Source of the DNA: JBJXGF01 sp046153015
GTDB lineage: Bacteria > Actinomycetota > Acidimicrobiia > Acidimicrobiales > CAIXPF01
Reading direction: 5' to 3'
DNA: 26,807 bases
Assembly: GCA_046153015.1 (NCBI GenBank)
Contig: JBJXGF010000023.1
Span: 1 to 26,807, forward strand
Below the pieces are notes generated by a model, which worked only from the letters and a program-made list of their open reading frames with translations, did not search any database and was not told the DNA's origin. Within the stretch, counting starts at the first letter, position 1, and every line of letters begins with the position of its first letter. Positions 14,719-22,750 of this stretch are shown here, in pieces. Position numbers and translations under genes: made by a program.

Positions 14719-17677
14719 GCACCGCCTCCGGGGCGTTGCCGGGCGGGGTGTGCACCGAGCCGAGCCGGGCCCGGCGCACCACCTCGAGCAACACGGCCAT
14801 CGCCACGAAGCCCAGCGCCAGGATCCCAAGGATGCGCGGCCCCGGCTTGCGCCCCGTGTTGATCACCGTGTCGCGGCCCTGCTTGATCGACGAGCCCTTG
14901 AACGGCTCGTCGGCGGAGATCTGCGACTTGGCGACCGTGACCCTCGACTCCCGATCGACCCGCACCCCGATCTGGTTGGCGGCGAGGTTCACCGAGTCCA
15001 CGGTGGAGGAGCGCCCGTTGTGCCGCTTGACCACGAGCCCCACGTCGACGTTGGCCGCCTGCGTGCCGTTCACGGTGGAGGGCTGGCGCAGCTCGAGGCC
15101 GGTGCGGGCGACGTCGACCCGGTCCGATTGGGACTGGCTGCCGGCGCCGTCGAGCACGATCCCCACGCCGCCGGTCTCGGTGATCGAGTTGTTGCGCAGC
15201 ACCGTCTGCTCGGCGCCGGCGAACACGCTGATCCCCACGCTCTGGCTCTTGGAGATCCGGTTGTCCGACACGCGATTGGCGTCGGCGCGGTCCCCGTTGA
15301 CCCGGATGCCGACCTTGTGGTTGGAGACCGTGTTGTCGACCACGGTGTTGCGGCCCGAATCCAGCAGGACGATCCCGTCGATGCCGTTCGAGTCGACGCT
15401 GTTGCCCTCGACCGTGTTGTCGGTGGAGTTGAAGTCCACCACGATGCCGTTGCCGCCGTTGTTGGTGACCTTGTTGCCGCGGATCACCGCGCCGGTCACG
15501 TTGCGCGACACGATGATGCCGTGGCTGCCGTTGCCGCTGGCCTGGTTGCCCTCGATCACGAGGCCGGTCGAGTCGTCGTGGGGGTCGATCCCGTAGAAGA
15601 CGTTGTCGTCGAGGATGTTGTTGCGGAAGACGATGTCGCGGGCCTGGTAGGTGTAGATGCCGAAGAAGCTGTTGGTGAAGCTCGAGTCGGTCACCGAGCC
15701 GGTGGCGCCGTTCTCCCGCCACGACACGCCGTAGGCGCCGGCCCGGTCCGAGCCCAACCAGTCGAACTTCGAGCGCACGATGTCCATCTGCGAGCCGTTC
15801 TCGTAGAGCACGAACGGCCGGCCGTCGCGATGCACCCGGTCGGGCCCCTGGCCGTCCTTCGCCCACGAGGTGACCCGCACGCCGTCGAAACGCACCTTGG
15901 CCGCCTCACCTCCGAGGAACGCGTACGGCGCGTCGAGGATGCGCAGCTCGGACACGCCCGGCGCCCGCACCGCCAGGTCGGTGCCCTCTCGCTGGTAGAG
16001 CGCCGCCTTCAGCAGCACCACCGCGGGCGCGGCCATCTCCAGCCAGGCCGGGTCGTTCACCAGCTCGACGAGGGTCTCCAGGTTGAGCGGGCCGGGGCCG
16101 GGCACGGCCACCGTGCGCACCTTCTGGCCGCCGGCCTGCAGGGTCAGCTTGTTCGTGGTGAGCACCATGGCCCGCACGTCGGGCCGCCAGTTGCAGTTGC
16201 TGCGGGTCACGCGCGCCGGGCTGAAATCGGTGAGCGTCCGCTTGTCGTTCGCGCCGTTGTACAGGAGGTTGTCCTGCGGACGGTTCGGGGTGGGGTCGTC
16301 GGGCAGCAGGCACTGGGTGGAGCCGAGCCGCTGGGCCGGCGCCGGCGCGCCCATCCAGGCGGAGGCCACCGCCATCACGACCACGGCCCCGCCGGCGAGG
16401 CGGAAGCGCCGGCCCGGCCGGGCGGCGCGGGGCAAGGCGCCGCTCAGCCGCTCGAAGGCGCCGGGGGCGGCGCCGCTCATCGTGGCGGCGCCGCCCACCA
16501 CCGGGCCCGAGGTGGTGCGGGCGACGCGCCCGTTGACCACGGCCACGTCCCGCGTGAGCCAGCGCTGGCGGCGCACGGTGATGAGGGCCACGATCTTGAC
16601 CGCCGACAGCACGAAGCTCATCAGCACGATGAACGGCATCAGCACGAGCGAGCTCGGCCGGCGCAGCAGGTGGGGCAGGTACTTGGCGGAGCGGCTGAGC
16701 AGCCACCACACCACGAGCACGGCCAGCAGCGTCCAGTTCCGGGTGGCCACCGCGAAGATGCCGAACGCGGGGGCCAGCAGCAGGGAGAACGAGGCGAGCG
16801 CCTTGTCCCACATCGTGAACATCAGGAACTTGTGCTTGTACGCCCAGCCGGAGAACATCGTGCGCAGGTCGGAGCGCCACGTGTTGCGGGCCCAGCGGAG
16901 CCGCTGGCGCAGGAACGTCTTGCCGTTCTTCGGGAACGTCGACCACACCCGGGCGTTCTGCTGGAGGTAGGTCTTGCGCCCGGCCCGCAGCGTCAGCATC
17001 GTGAGCCGCTTGTCCTCCCCCGAGTTGCAGGGCAGCCCGAGGAAGGTCTCGCCCATGAAGTCGTCGCTGATCTGCAGCAGCAGCTCGCGGCGGTACACGG
17101 CGGTGCGGCCCGACACGCACGACACGGCCTGGCCGAGCTTGGTCTGCGCGGCGATCTCGTCGAAGTAGCGGTAGTCGAGGTACGCGTCGTTGAAGCGTTC
17201 CCAGAGCGTGTCGGGGTTGTAGACGTTCTGGCGGGTGCCGACGCCGCCGACCTCGGGGTCCGAGAACGGCTCGCACACCCGGGCGGCCACGTCGTCGGCC
17301 CACAGCGTGTCGGAGTCGACCAGGGCCACGAGCGGGGTCCGGGCCGCCTCCCACCCCTTGCGCAGCGCGTCGCGCTTGCCGGGCACGTCGGTCACGATGA
17401 TCTTGACCGGATACTCCGCCGCCACTTGCTGCGCGGCGGTGTCGGTGGCGTCGATCACGCAGATGACCTCGTCGACGCCGTTCGCGAGCCACGACTCGAT
17501 GGCGGCGCGGAAGATGGCCGGGTCCTCCTGGTACACCGGGCTCACCACCGTCAGCGGCTCGCGGTGGTCCGCCTCGAACGGCTTGTAGAGCACCGCCGGG
17601 ATGCGCCGCAGCAGCCACGCCGTCCAGCGGACGGCGCCGATGATGCCCAACGGGATCAGGTAGGTGACGACTCGCAC
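14705..17677 (-). CDS. GT2 polysaccharide synthase fused to an AlgG-like C5-epimerase beta-helix
   Basis: 990 residues from GTG 17677. A membrane segment (about 5-23) precedes a processive GT2 domain with Asp76 (CVIDAT), DSD at 121-123, GED at 220-222 and QRLRW at 258-262, as in Alg8, hyaluronan and cellulose synthases. Further membrane segments lie at about 294-330 and 343-370. A second anchor (about 428-444) leads to an outside region whose right-handed beta-helix (about 590-920) carries YGIDPHDDS (DPHD 698-701) and HGIIVSR (719-725), the catalytic signatures of the mannuronan C5-epimerase AlgG. A last membrane segment lies at about 948-967. Predicted role: make a uronic-acid-type polymer and epimerise it outside (inference). 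No algD, PilZ or export gene is in the window. GTG 17677 is chosen for AAAGGG six bases upstream; ATG 17749 is an in-frame alternative. Confidence 0.87.
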   Translation of the reverse strand: MRVVTYLIPLGIIGAVRWTAWLLRRIPAVLYKPFEADHREPLTVVSPVYQEDPAIFRAAIESWLANGVDEVICVIDATDTAAQQVAAEYPVKIIVTDVPGKRDALRKGWEAARTPLVALVDSDTLWADDVAARVCEPFSDPEVGGVGTRQNVYNPDTLWERFNDAYLDYRYFDEIAAQTKLGQAVSCVSGRTAVYRRELLLQISDDFMGETFLGLPCNSGEDKRLTMLTLRAGRKTYLQQNARVWSTFPKNGKTFLRQRLRWARNTWRSDLRTMFSGWAYKHKFLMFTMWDKALASFSLLLAPAFGIFAVATRNWTLLAVLVVWWLLSRSAKYLPHLLRRPSSLVLMPFIVLMSFVLSAVKIVALITVRRQRWLTRDVAVVNGRVARTTSGPVVGGAATMSGAAPGAFERLSGALPRAARPGRRFRLAGGAVVVMAVASAWMGAPAPAQRLGSTQCLLPDDPTPNRPQDNLLYNGANDKRTLTDFSPARVTRSNCNWRPDVRAMVLTTNKLTLQAGGQKVRTVAVPGPGPLNLETLVELVNDPAWLEMAAPAVVLLKAALYQREGTDLAVRAPGVSELRILDAPYAFLGGEAAKVRFDGVRVTSWAKDGQGPDRVHRDGRPFVLYENGSQMDIVRSKFDWLGSDRAGAYGVSWRENGATGSVTDSSFTNSFFGIYTYQARDIVFRNNILDDNVFYGIDPHDDSTGLVIEGNQASGNGSHGIIVSRNVTGAVIRGNKVTNNGGNGIVVDFNSTDNTVEGNSVDSNGIDGIVLLDSGRNTVVDNTVSNHKVGIRVNGDRADANRVSDNRISKSQSVGISVFAGAEQTVLRNNSITETGGVGIVLDGAGSQSQSDRVDVARTGLELRQPSTVNGTQAANVDVGLVVKRHNGRSSTVDSVNLAANQIGVRVDRESRVTVAKSQISADEPFKGSSIKQGRDTVINTGRKPGPRILGILALGFVAMAVLLEVVRRARLGSVHTPPGNAPEAVLNRA

Positions 17678-17720
17678 TCGGTCCCTTTCGCGTCGCAGCG
17701 CCGGCTGAAACTGCGTCGAG

Positions 17721-17742
17721 GCGAGACGATACACCGTCTCGC
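17721..17742 (-). promoter_or_regulatory. Perfect 8-6-8 bp dyad upstream of the synthase-epimerase gene
   Basis: Arms gcgagacg (17721-17728) and cgtctcgc (17735-17742) flank a 6-nt spacer. The dyad lies 44-65 bp upstream of the GTG at 17677 and covers a TATCGT that could be the -10 box (minus strand, 17731-17726). A repressor site over the -10 is the natural reading. If instead ATG 17749 is the start, the dyad would be inside codons 3-10. Confidence 0.55.
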
Positions 17743-17749
17743 AATACAT

Positions 17750-18127
17750 TCGGCAGGTCTACGCGGTTCGCCAGAGCCTGTTTCCTATCGGGCCCCAATC
17801 GGTGGAGTTGAGCCCGCACCAGCGGTGGACTACGGCGGAATCACCGAGCCCTGGCCTGCGGCTTTGGTCGGCCAAGGCGGCGCGGCGCACGAGGCCCGAA
17901 CGGCTCCGACGCGAACGCGCCGCGCCGCCGCCCGTGGGCGGCGGCGCCGCTTCGGCCAGTGCGGGGCCAGCTTCCGCCCTCGAATTGCGCGAGCCGCCGG
18001 GAGCGGCTTCCACGGAAATCACCGGGTCCGACGCCGCGGTCAGGCCTTCGGCGAGCGGCCGTGCGGGCCGGCCGTCGCCGGTTCGTCACACGGGCCGCGA
18101 GGCCGACGGCCCTCCCGACTCGACCGA
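17750..18127. other. 378-bp gap without a convincing gene
   Basis: Both strands have open frames of about 80-110 codons here, but their compositions (runs of Arg, Pro, Ala, Gly) look like non-coding GC-rich sequence and no start signal supports them. The gap holds the far upstream region of the synthase-epimerase gene, the 3' flank of the CoxL-like gene, and one strong hairpin at 17922-17947. Confidence 0.5.
17922..17947 (-). terminator. 12-bp perfect GC hairpin downstream of the CoxL-like gene
   Basis: gcgccgccgccc (17922-17933) and gggcggcggcgc (17936-17947) are perfect reverse complements around a 2-nt centre, giving an 11-bp stem with a 4-nt loop. It sits about 180 nt past the CoxL-like stop on the minus strand. 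No T-tract follows, so a terminator role is only plausible. Confidence 0.45.
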
Positions 18128-20401
18128 CTAGACCGGCCCGCGGGCGGCGGCCACCGCCCGCCACACCCGCTCCGGCGTGGCCGGCATGTCGAGGTGGCGG
18201 ACCCCGAGGTGGGCCAGGGCGTCGATCACGGCGTTCTGCACGGCGGGCGTGGCCCCGACCGTGCCCGACTCTCCGATGCCCTTCGCGCCGAGCTCGTTCA
18301 CCGGCGTCGGCGTCTCCATCATCACCCGCTCGAACGAGGGCAGCTCGGCCGCCGAGATCGCCGGGTACGTGGCCAGCGTGGAGGTGAGCGGCGCGCCCGA
18401 CGGGTCGTAGACGAACTCCTCGAGCAGCGCCTGGGCCGCGCCCTGGGCCAGCCCGCCGTGCACCTGGCCGTCGGCCAGCAGCGGGTTGAGGATGATCCCA
18501 GCGTCGTCGACCGCGATCAGCCGCTCGAGGGTCACGGCTCCGGTCTCCACGTCGACCTCGACCACGGCCACGTGGGTCCCGAACGGGAAGGTGGCCGACT
18601 TCGCCTCGTAGTCGGTCATCGCGTGGAGCGGGTTCTTCTCCTGCTCGGCGGCGGCGGCGATCTCGGGCCACGACACGGTGATCGAGGGCGTGCCGGCCAC
18701 GCTGAACACGCCGCGCTCGGCGTCGAGCGCCACGTCGGCGGGGTTCGCCTCGAGCAGCGCCGCGGCCCGCTCACGGGCCAGCTCCACGAGCTGGGCCGAC
18801 GCCTCCCAGATGGCCATCCCGGCGATCTGCACCGAGCGGGAGCCGCCGGTCATGCCGCCGCTCGGCACCACGTCGGTGTCGCCGTGCACCACCTCGATGC
18901 GATCGAGCGGGATCCCCGTGCGGTCCGCGATCAGCATCGCCCACGCCGTGTGGTGGCCCTGGCCGTAGGGCGAGGAGCCCGTGCGGGCCAGCACCGAGCC
19001 GTCGGCCCGCAGCGACAGCCCCGCGTACTCCGAGCCCATGAGGCCCGCCGTTCGCTCCACGTACGAGGCGAGGCCGATGCCGAGCAGCTTGGCCTCGCCC
19101 GCCGCCCGGCGCCGCGCCTGCTCGGCCCGCAGCGCCGAGTAGCCCGACGCGGCGAGCGCCAGGTCGAGCGCCTTCTCGTACTCCCCGCAGTCGTACGGCG
19201 CGCCCGAGAGCGTCTGGAGCGGGAACTGCTCGGGACGCAGGAAGTTCCGGCGGCGGACCTCGGCCGGGTCGAGGCCGATCTCGGCGGCGAAGCGGTCGAC
19301 CGCCCGCTCGATGGCCGCCGCCGCCTCGGGCCGCCCGGCGCCGCGGTAGGAACCGACCGGCACGGTGTTGGTCACGACCGAACGGGCGGCGAAGCCGGCG
19401 GTGGGGATGTCGTAGCACCCGGTGAGCATCACGCGGGTGTTGTTCGGCAGCCCCGCCCCCATGCTCGGGTAGGCGCCGGCGTCCTGCACCACATCGACTG
19501 CGTAGGCGTGGATGCGCCCGTCGCGGCTGCCGCCGATCGTGAGGCGCTGGATGGCGGCCCGCCCGTGGCCAAGGCCCAGCATATCCTCCGTGCGGGTCGG
19601 CACCCAGCGCACCGGCCGCTCCAGCGCCCGGGCGAGCCAGCCGAGCAGCAGCTCCTCGGGGTGGGGCCGGGCCTTGGCGCCGAAGCCGCCGCCCACGTCG
19701 CGGCTGATCACCCGCACCTGCTCGCGTTCGAGGCCGTAGAGCTTGGCCAGGATCGTGCGCACCGGGTGGGGGCCCTGGCCGGCGTTGAGGTGGATCAGCC
19801 GCCCGTCCTCCCACCACGCCGCCGCCACCCGGGTCTCGATGGGGCAGGGCGCCACGCGGCAGTTCACCACCCGTTCGGACACCACCACCTCGCAGGCGGC
19901 GAAGTCGGGCACGAGGTCGGGCGCGTCGAAGCGGATGGCCACGTTGTCGGCCGCGTCGGCGAAGAGGGCCACCTCGCCCCCGAGCGCCTCCTCCGGGCTC
20001 ACCACTACGGGCAGGGGGTCGTAGTCGACCTCGACCAGCTCGGCGGCGTCGACCGCCTGCTCCTGGCGCTGCGCCACCACCACCGCCACCGGCTCGCCCA
20101 CGAAGCGGACCCGCCCCTCGGCGAGCAGGGGCCGCACCATCGCCGGGTGGAAGTTGGGGTTGGGGGGCGGCGTGGGCCCGAAGCCGTCCAGCTCGGCGGC
20201 GGAGAACACGCCGAGCACGCCGGGGGCGGCGGCGGCCGCGGCGGTGTCGACGCCTCGGATCAGCGCGTGGGCGTGGGGCGAGGTCACGAACGCGGCGTGG
20301 GCGGCGCCGGGCGGCAGCGGCGCGTCGGCCACGAACACGCCCCGACCGGTGAGCAGGGCTGCGTCCTCTCGCCGCACGACCGGCGTTCCCCTCAGCGCCA
20401 T
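18128..20401 (-). CDS. CoxL-like molybdenum hydroxylase large subunit (form II, xanthine dehydrogenase family)
   Basis: 757 residues covering the two domains of the molybdopterin-binding subunit of the xanthine oxidase/aerobic CO dehydrogenase family. GGGFGAK is at 238-243, the active-site loop reads SYRGAGR (351-357), and the catalytic Glu711 is in GAKGIGESGTVGATPA. The loop is the form-II type (AYRGAGR). Form-I CO dehydrogenase has AYxCSFR with the copper-binding Cys, so genuine CO oxidation is unlikely and another aldehyde, purine or aromatic substrate is more probable. The FAD (CoxM) and 2Fe-2S (CoxS) subunits needed for activity are not adjacent. ATG at 20401 is preceded by a G-rich possible ribosome binding site; TAGGCT (20447-20442) may be the -10. 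It is divergent from the crotonase. Confidence 0.9.
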   Translation of the reverse strand: MALRGTPVVRREDAALLTGRGVFVADAPLPPGAAHAAFVTSPHAHALIRGVDTAAAAAAPGVLGVFSAAELDGFGPTPPPNPNFHPAMVRPLLAEGRVRFVGEPVAVVVAQRQEQAVDAAELVEVDYDPLPVVVSPEEALGGEVALFADAADNVAIRFDAPDLVPDFAACEVVVSERVVNCRVAPCPIETRVAAAWWEDGRLIHLNAGQGPHPVRTILAKLYGLEREQVRVISRDVGGGFGAKARPHPEELLLGWLARALERPVRWVPTRTEDMLGLGHGRAAIQRLTIGGSRDGRIHAYAVDVVQDAGAYPSMGAGLPNNTRVMLTGCYDIPTAGFAARSVVTNTVPVGSYRGAGRPEAAAAIERAVDRFAAEIGLDPAEVRRRNFLRPEQFPLQTLSGAPYDCGEYEKALDLALAASGYSALRAEQARRRAAGEAKLLGIGLASYVERTAGLMGSEYAGLSLRADGSVLARTGSSPYGQGHHTAWAMLIADRTGIPLDRIEVVHGDTDVVPSGGMTGGSRSVQIAGMAIWEASAQLVELARERAAALLEANPADVALDAERGVFSVAGTPSITVSWPEIAAAAEQEKNPLHAMTDYEAKSATFPFGTHVAVVEVDVETGAVTLERLIAVDDAGIILNPLLADGQVHGGLAQGAAQALLEEFVYDPSGAPLTSTLATYPAISAAELPSFERVMMETPTPVNELGAKGIGESGTVGATPAVQNAVIDALAHLGVRHLDMPATPERVWRAVAAARGPV

Positions 20402-20532
20402 GACTGCCCCCGGTTCGCTCTCGTGCTCGACAAACGGCGTGAGCCTACCGGGGCCGGCTCGGGCTGGCGGGCGGGCGCCCGCTCCGACATGCTGGGCCGC
20501 GCCGACGGGCCAGGACGAGCAGGAGAACCATC
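20402..20532. promoter_or_regulatory. Divergent promoter region between CoxL-like and crotonase genes
   Basis: The 131-bp spacer has TAGGCT on the minus strand (20447-20442) as a candidate -10 for the CoxL-like gene. On the plus strand AGGAG (20521-20525) stands seven bases before the crotonase ATG. I see no strong palindrome. Confidence 0.4.
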
Positions 20533-21339
20533 ATGTCGGAGCCGGCCGCGCCGCCGACCTACCAGACCATCGAGCTGCTGGTGGACGGGCCGCGGGGTGA
20601 GCTGTGGTTCAACCGCCCCGAGAAGCTCAACCCCACGAGCGGCCTGCTCCTCGACGAGGTGGCCGACGCGGCCCGGTGGCTCGACCGGCGCCCGGGGCTG
20701 AAGGTGGTGCTGGTGTCGGGCCGGGGCCGCGGGTTCTCCTCGGGCGCCGACCTCGACTCGTTCGGCGCCGACGACGAGGTGGCGCCGCGCGACGCGGCCG
20801 ACCGGTTCCGCCGCACCTGCGAGGCGCTGGAGGACCTGAACGCGGTGACCGTCGCCCGCATCAACGGCGCCTGCGTAGGCGGCGGGCTGGTGCTGGCCTC
20901 GGCCTGCGACCTGCGCATCGCGGTCGACGACGCAGTGTTCTTCATCCCCGAGGTCGACCTCGGGGTGCCGCTGTCGGGCGGCGGGCTCCCCCGGCTCGTG
21001 CGCGAGCTCGGCCCCACCGTGGCCCGCGAGCTGATCATGACCTGCCGGCGCTTCAGCGCAGCCGAAGCCCTCGCCTGGCGGTTCCTCAACCGAGTCGTGC
21101 CCGCCGCCGAGCTCGACGCGGCGGTCGAGGAGCTGATGGCGAGCCTGCTCGACAAGGCGCGCCAGCCGCTCCTGGCCACCAAGCGCCACGCCGCCGCGGT
21201 GGCCGAGACGCTGGTGCAGGCCGGGCGGAGCTGGAGCGACGCCGACGGCCTGCTGGCCGCGCGGGCGGACCCCGAGTCCCGGGAGGCCGCCGGCCGCTAC
21301 CTGCGCCGCCGGGCGCCCGGCGGCGCCGCGTCGAGCTGA
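20533..21339 (+). CDS. Enoyl-CoA hydratase/isomerase family protein
   Basis: A 268-residue crotonase-fold protein. The oxyanion-hole segments are FSSGADLDSF (69-77) and INGACVGGGLVLASACDLRIA (from residue 110). Of the two glutamates of the classical hydratase (rat Glu144 and Glu164), the second is kept as Glu140 in IPEVDLGVPLSGGG. The first position, in GGGxE, is Val120. The enzyme may therefore be an isomerase, a hydrolase or another acyl-CoA lyase rather than a standard beta-oxidation hydratase. The start is supported by AGGAG seven bases upstream of the ATG. It is divergent from the CoxL-like gene; a shared pathway would be typical of aromatic or heterocycle breakdown but is not shown. Confidence 0.88.
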   Translation: MSEPAAPPTYQTIELLVDGPRGELWFNRPEKLNPTSGLLLDEVADAARWLDRRPGLKVVLVSGRGRGFSSGADLDSFGADDEVAPRDAADRFRRTCEALEDLNAVTVARINGACVGGGLVLASACDLRIAVDDAVFFIPEVDLGVPLSGGGLPRLVRELGPTVARELIMTCRRFSAAEALAWRFLNRVVPAAELDAAVEELMASLLDKARQPLLATKRHAAAVAETLVQAGRSWSDADGLLAARADPESREAAGRYLRRRAPGGAASS

Positions 21340-21377
21340 CCCTGCGCCGCCGCGGCGCCGTTCGCCGCACCCCGCCC

Positions 21378-21391
21378 TAGAGTCGGGGGCG
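21378..21391 (+). promoter_or_regulatory. Leaderless-type promoter of the DsbB-like gene
   Basis: TAGAGT at 21378-21383 stands eight bases before the GTG start at 21392. There is no ribosome binding site with room to work, which fits a transcript starting at or next to the GTG. Confidence 0.5.
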
Positions 21392-21991
21392 GTGGACACC
21401 GCGGCGATGTCGCTCTTCTTCGCGCTGCTGGCGTTGGCGGCGCTGGCCGGCGGCGCGCTCAGCGTCGCCGTCGCCGTGTCGTCGAGGGGCGCGTTGGCCC
21501 GCGTTGGCGCCGACCTCGGCCCCAACGCGTTGTGGGCGGCGTGGCTCGTGGCCGCCGTCTCGACCGCGGGGAGCCTGTACTACAGCGAGGTGGCGCACTT
21601 CGTGCCCTGCCGGCTGTGCTGGTACCAGCGCATCGCCATGTACCCGCTGGCGCTGGTGCTCGCCCTGGCGGCGCTGCGCCGCGACCGGGGTGTGGCGCCC
21701 TACGGCATCGCGCTGGCGGCGGCGGGCCTTGCAGTGTCGACCTATCACTACCAGCTCGAGCTTTTCCCCAACCAGAGCCACGCCGCCTGCTCGCTCGACG
21801 CCGACTGCAGCGTGCGCCTGGTCGAGGAGTTCGGCTTCGTGAGCATCCCGTTCATGGCGGGCTGCGGGTTCCTGGCCGTGCTCGGCCTGCTCCTCGCATC
21901 CGCCCGCCGACCGGCGCCGGCGCCGCCCGCCGCGCCCCCACTCCCCCTCGAGGTGACCCGACGTGACCAGCGTGAGCCAGCCGCGCGCTGA
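21392..21991 (+). CDS. DsbB/BdbC-like disulfide bond formation membrane protein
   Basis: 199 residues with about five hydrophobic segments (near 7-30, 46-64, 79-96, 101-117 and 151-170). The quinone-side pair is Cys73-Cys76 in FVPCRLCWYQR, the DsbB/BdbC signature. The second outside pair is Cys133 and Cys139 in AACSLDADCS. The family passes electrons from a thioredoxin-fold partner to quinone, forming disulfides in exported proteins. The tail is Pro/Ala-rich. GTG 21392 is chosen for the TAGAGT box eight bases upstream. Its last 29 bp overlap the next gene, which encodes a membrane-anchored thioredoxin-fold protein, its likely partner. Confidence 0.88.
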   Translation: MDTAAMSLFFALLALAALAGGALSVAVAVSSRGALARVGADLGPNALWAAWLVAAVSTAGSLYYSEVAHFVPCRLCWYQRIAMYPLALVLALAALRRDRGVAPYGIALAAAGLAVSTYHYQLELFPNQSHAACSLDADCSVRLVEEFGFVSIPFMAGCGFLAVLGLLLASARRPAPAPPAAPPLPLEVTRRDQREPAAR

Positions 21992-22676
21992 CGCCCCCGC
22001 CCCCCGCCGCCCGTACTGGCTCATCGCCGCGATCGGCGCGGTGATCGTGCTGGCGGCGCTGGCCGCCTTCCTCGTGTCGCGCCGGGGGAACGACGCCGAA
22101 GAAACCGCCACGGCCGTGCCCGGCGGCGTGCTCCAGGGCGAGGCGGCGGCGCCGGGCGCGGCGGAGACCGCCCCGGTCCGGGTGGAGGGCACGGCCTTGC
22201 GGCTGTATCCCGACTCGGGGCCCGACACCGCGATCGGCCAGCGCGCCCCCTCGGTCTCGGGCACGAACCTGCTCACCGGCCAGACGCTGCAGATCCCCGC
22301 CGACGGCCGCCCCAAGCTGATCGTGTTCCTCGCCCACTGGTGCCCGCACTGCCAACGCGAGGCGCCGGTCATCCAGCGCTGGCTCGACGCAGGACGCAAG
22401 CCCGCCGGCGTCGACCTCTACGCGGTGTCGACCGGGGTCCGCCCCGAGAGCGGCAACTACCCGCCGTCGCAGTGGCTGTCGAGGCTCGGCTGGAGCGTGC
22501 CGACCCTGGCCGACCAGGCCGCGCCCAGCAGCGCCGGCGTGGCCGCGCAGGCCTTCGGGCTGTCGGGGTTCCCGTACTTCGTGGCCGTCGACGCCGCCGG
22601 CAACGTGGCCGCCCGCCGCACCGGCGAGCTCGGCGCCCAGCAGCTCGAGGCGCTGGTCGGCGCGCTGGCCCGCTGA
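21963..22676 (+). CDS. Membrane-anchored TlpA/DsbA-like thioredoxin-fold protein
   Basis: 237 residues: a short cytoplasmic N-terminus, one membrane anchor (about 19-38), an Ala/Gly-rich linker, then a thioredoxin fold (about 90-237). The active site is Cys127-Pro-His-Cys130 (HWCPHCQRE), and the cis-Pro is Pro204 in SGFPYF. CPHC is the dipeptide of oxidising DsbA, whereas many TlpA reductases have other dipeptides, so an oxidase role with the preceding DsbB-like protein is favoured (inference). GTG 21963 overlaps the dsbB-like gene by 29 bp in another frame and has GAGGT a few bases upstream, so translation is probably coupled. A TlpA-type reductase is the alternative. Confidence 0.87.
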   Translation: MTSVSQPRADAPAPRRPYWLIAAIGAVIVLAALAAFLVSRRGNDAEETATAVPGGVLQGEAAAPGAAETAPVRVEGTALRLYPDSGPDTAIGQRAPSVSGTNLLTGQTLQIPADGRPKLIVFLAHWCPHCQREAPVIQRWLDAGRKPAGVDLYAVSTGVRPESGNYPPSQWLSRLGWSVPTLADQAAPSSAGVAAQAFGLSGFPYFVAVDAAGNVAARRTGELGAQQLEALVGALAR

Positions 22677-22750
22677 CCGCCTGGGCCCACCGCGGGCCCG
22701 GGCGGCGGAAATGGGGCGCCTGGCGCCGACGCAAGGTTGAATGGGCGCCC

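Noticed and set aside
17759..18022. A small minus-strand gene of 87 codons in the same gap
   Set aside because: It has no start signal, no motif, and a strong hairpin inside it.
17802..18131. A small plus-strand gene of 109 codons in the 378-bp gap
   Set aside because: The composition is Arg/Pro/Ala/Gly-rich throughout, there is no ribosome binding site or -10 box, and the end overlaps the CoxL-like stop.
18128..20401. True aerobic CO dehydrogenase large subunit
   Set aside because: The active-site loop is YRGAGR, without the Cys of form I, and no CoxM/CoxS partners are present.
14750..20701. A plus-strand open frame of nearly 2000 codons opposite the synthase-epimerase and CoxL-like genes
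   Set aside because: Its translation is low-complexity His/Arg/Gly/Val sequence with no domain. It is the mirror of two well-supported minus-strand genes, as expected in very GC-rich DNA.
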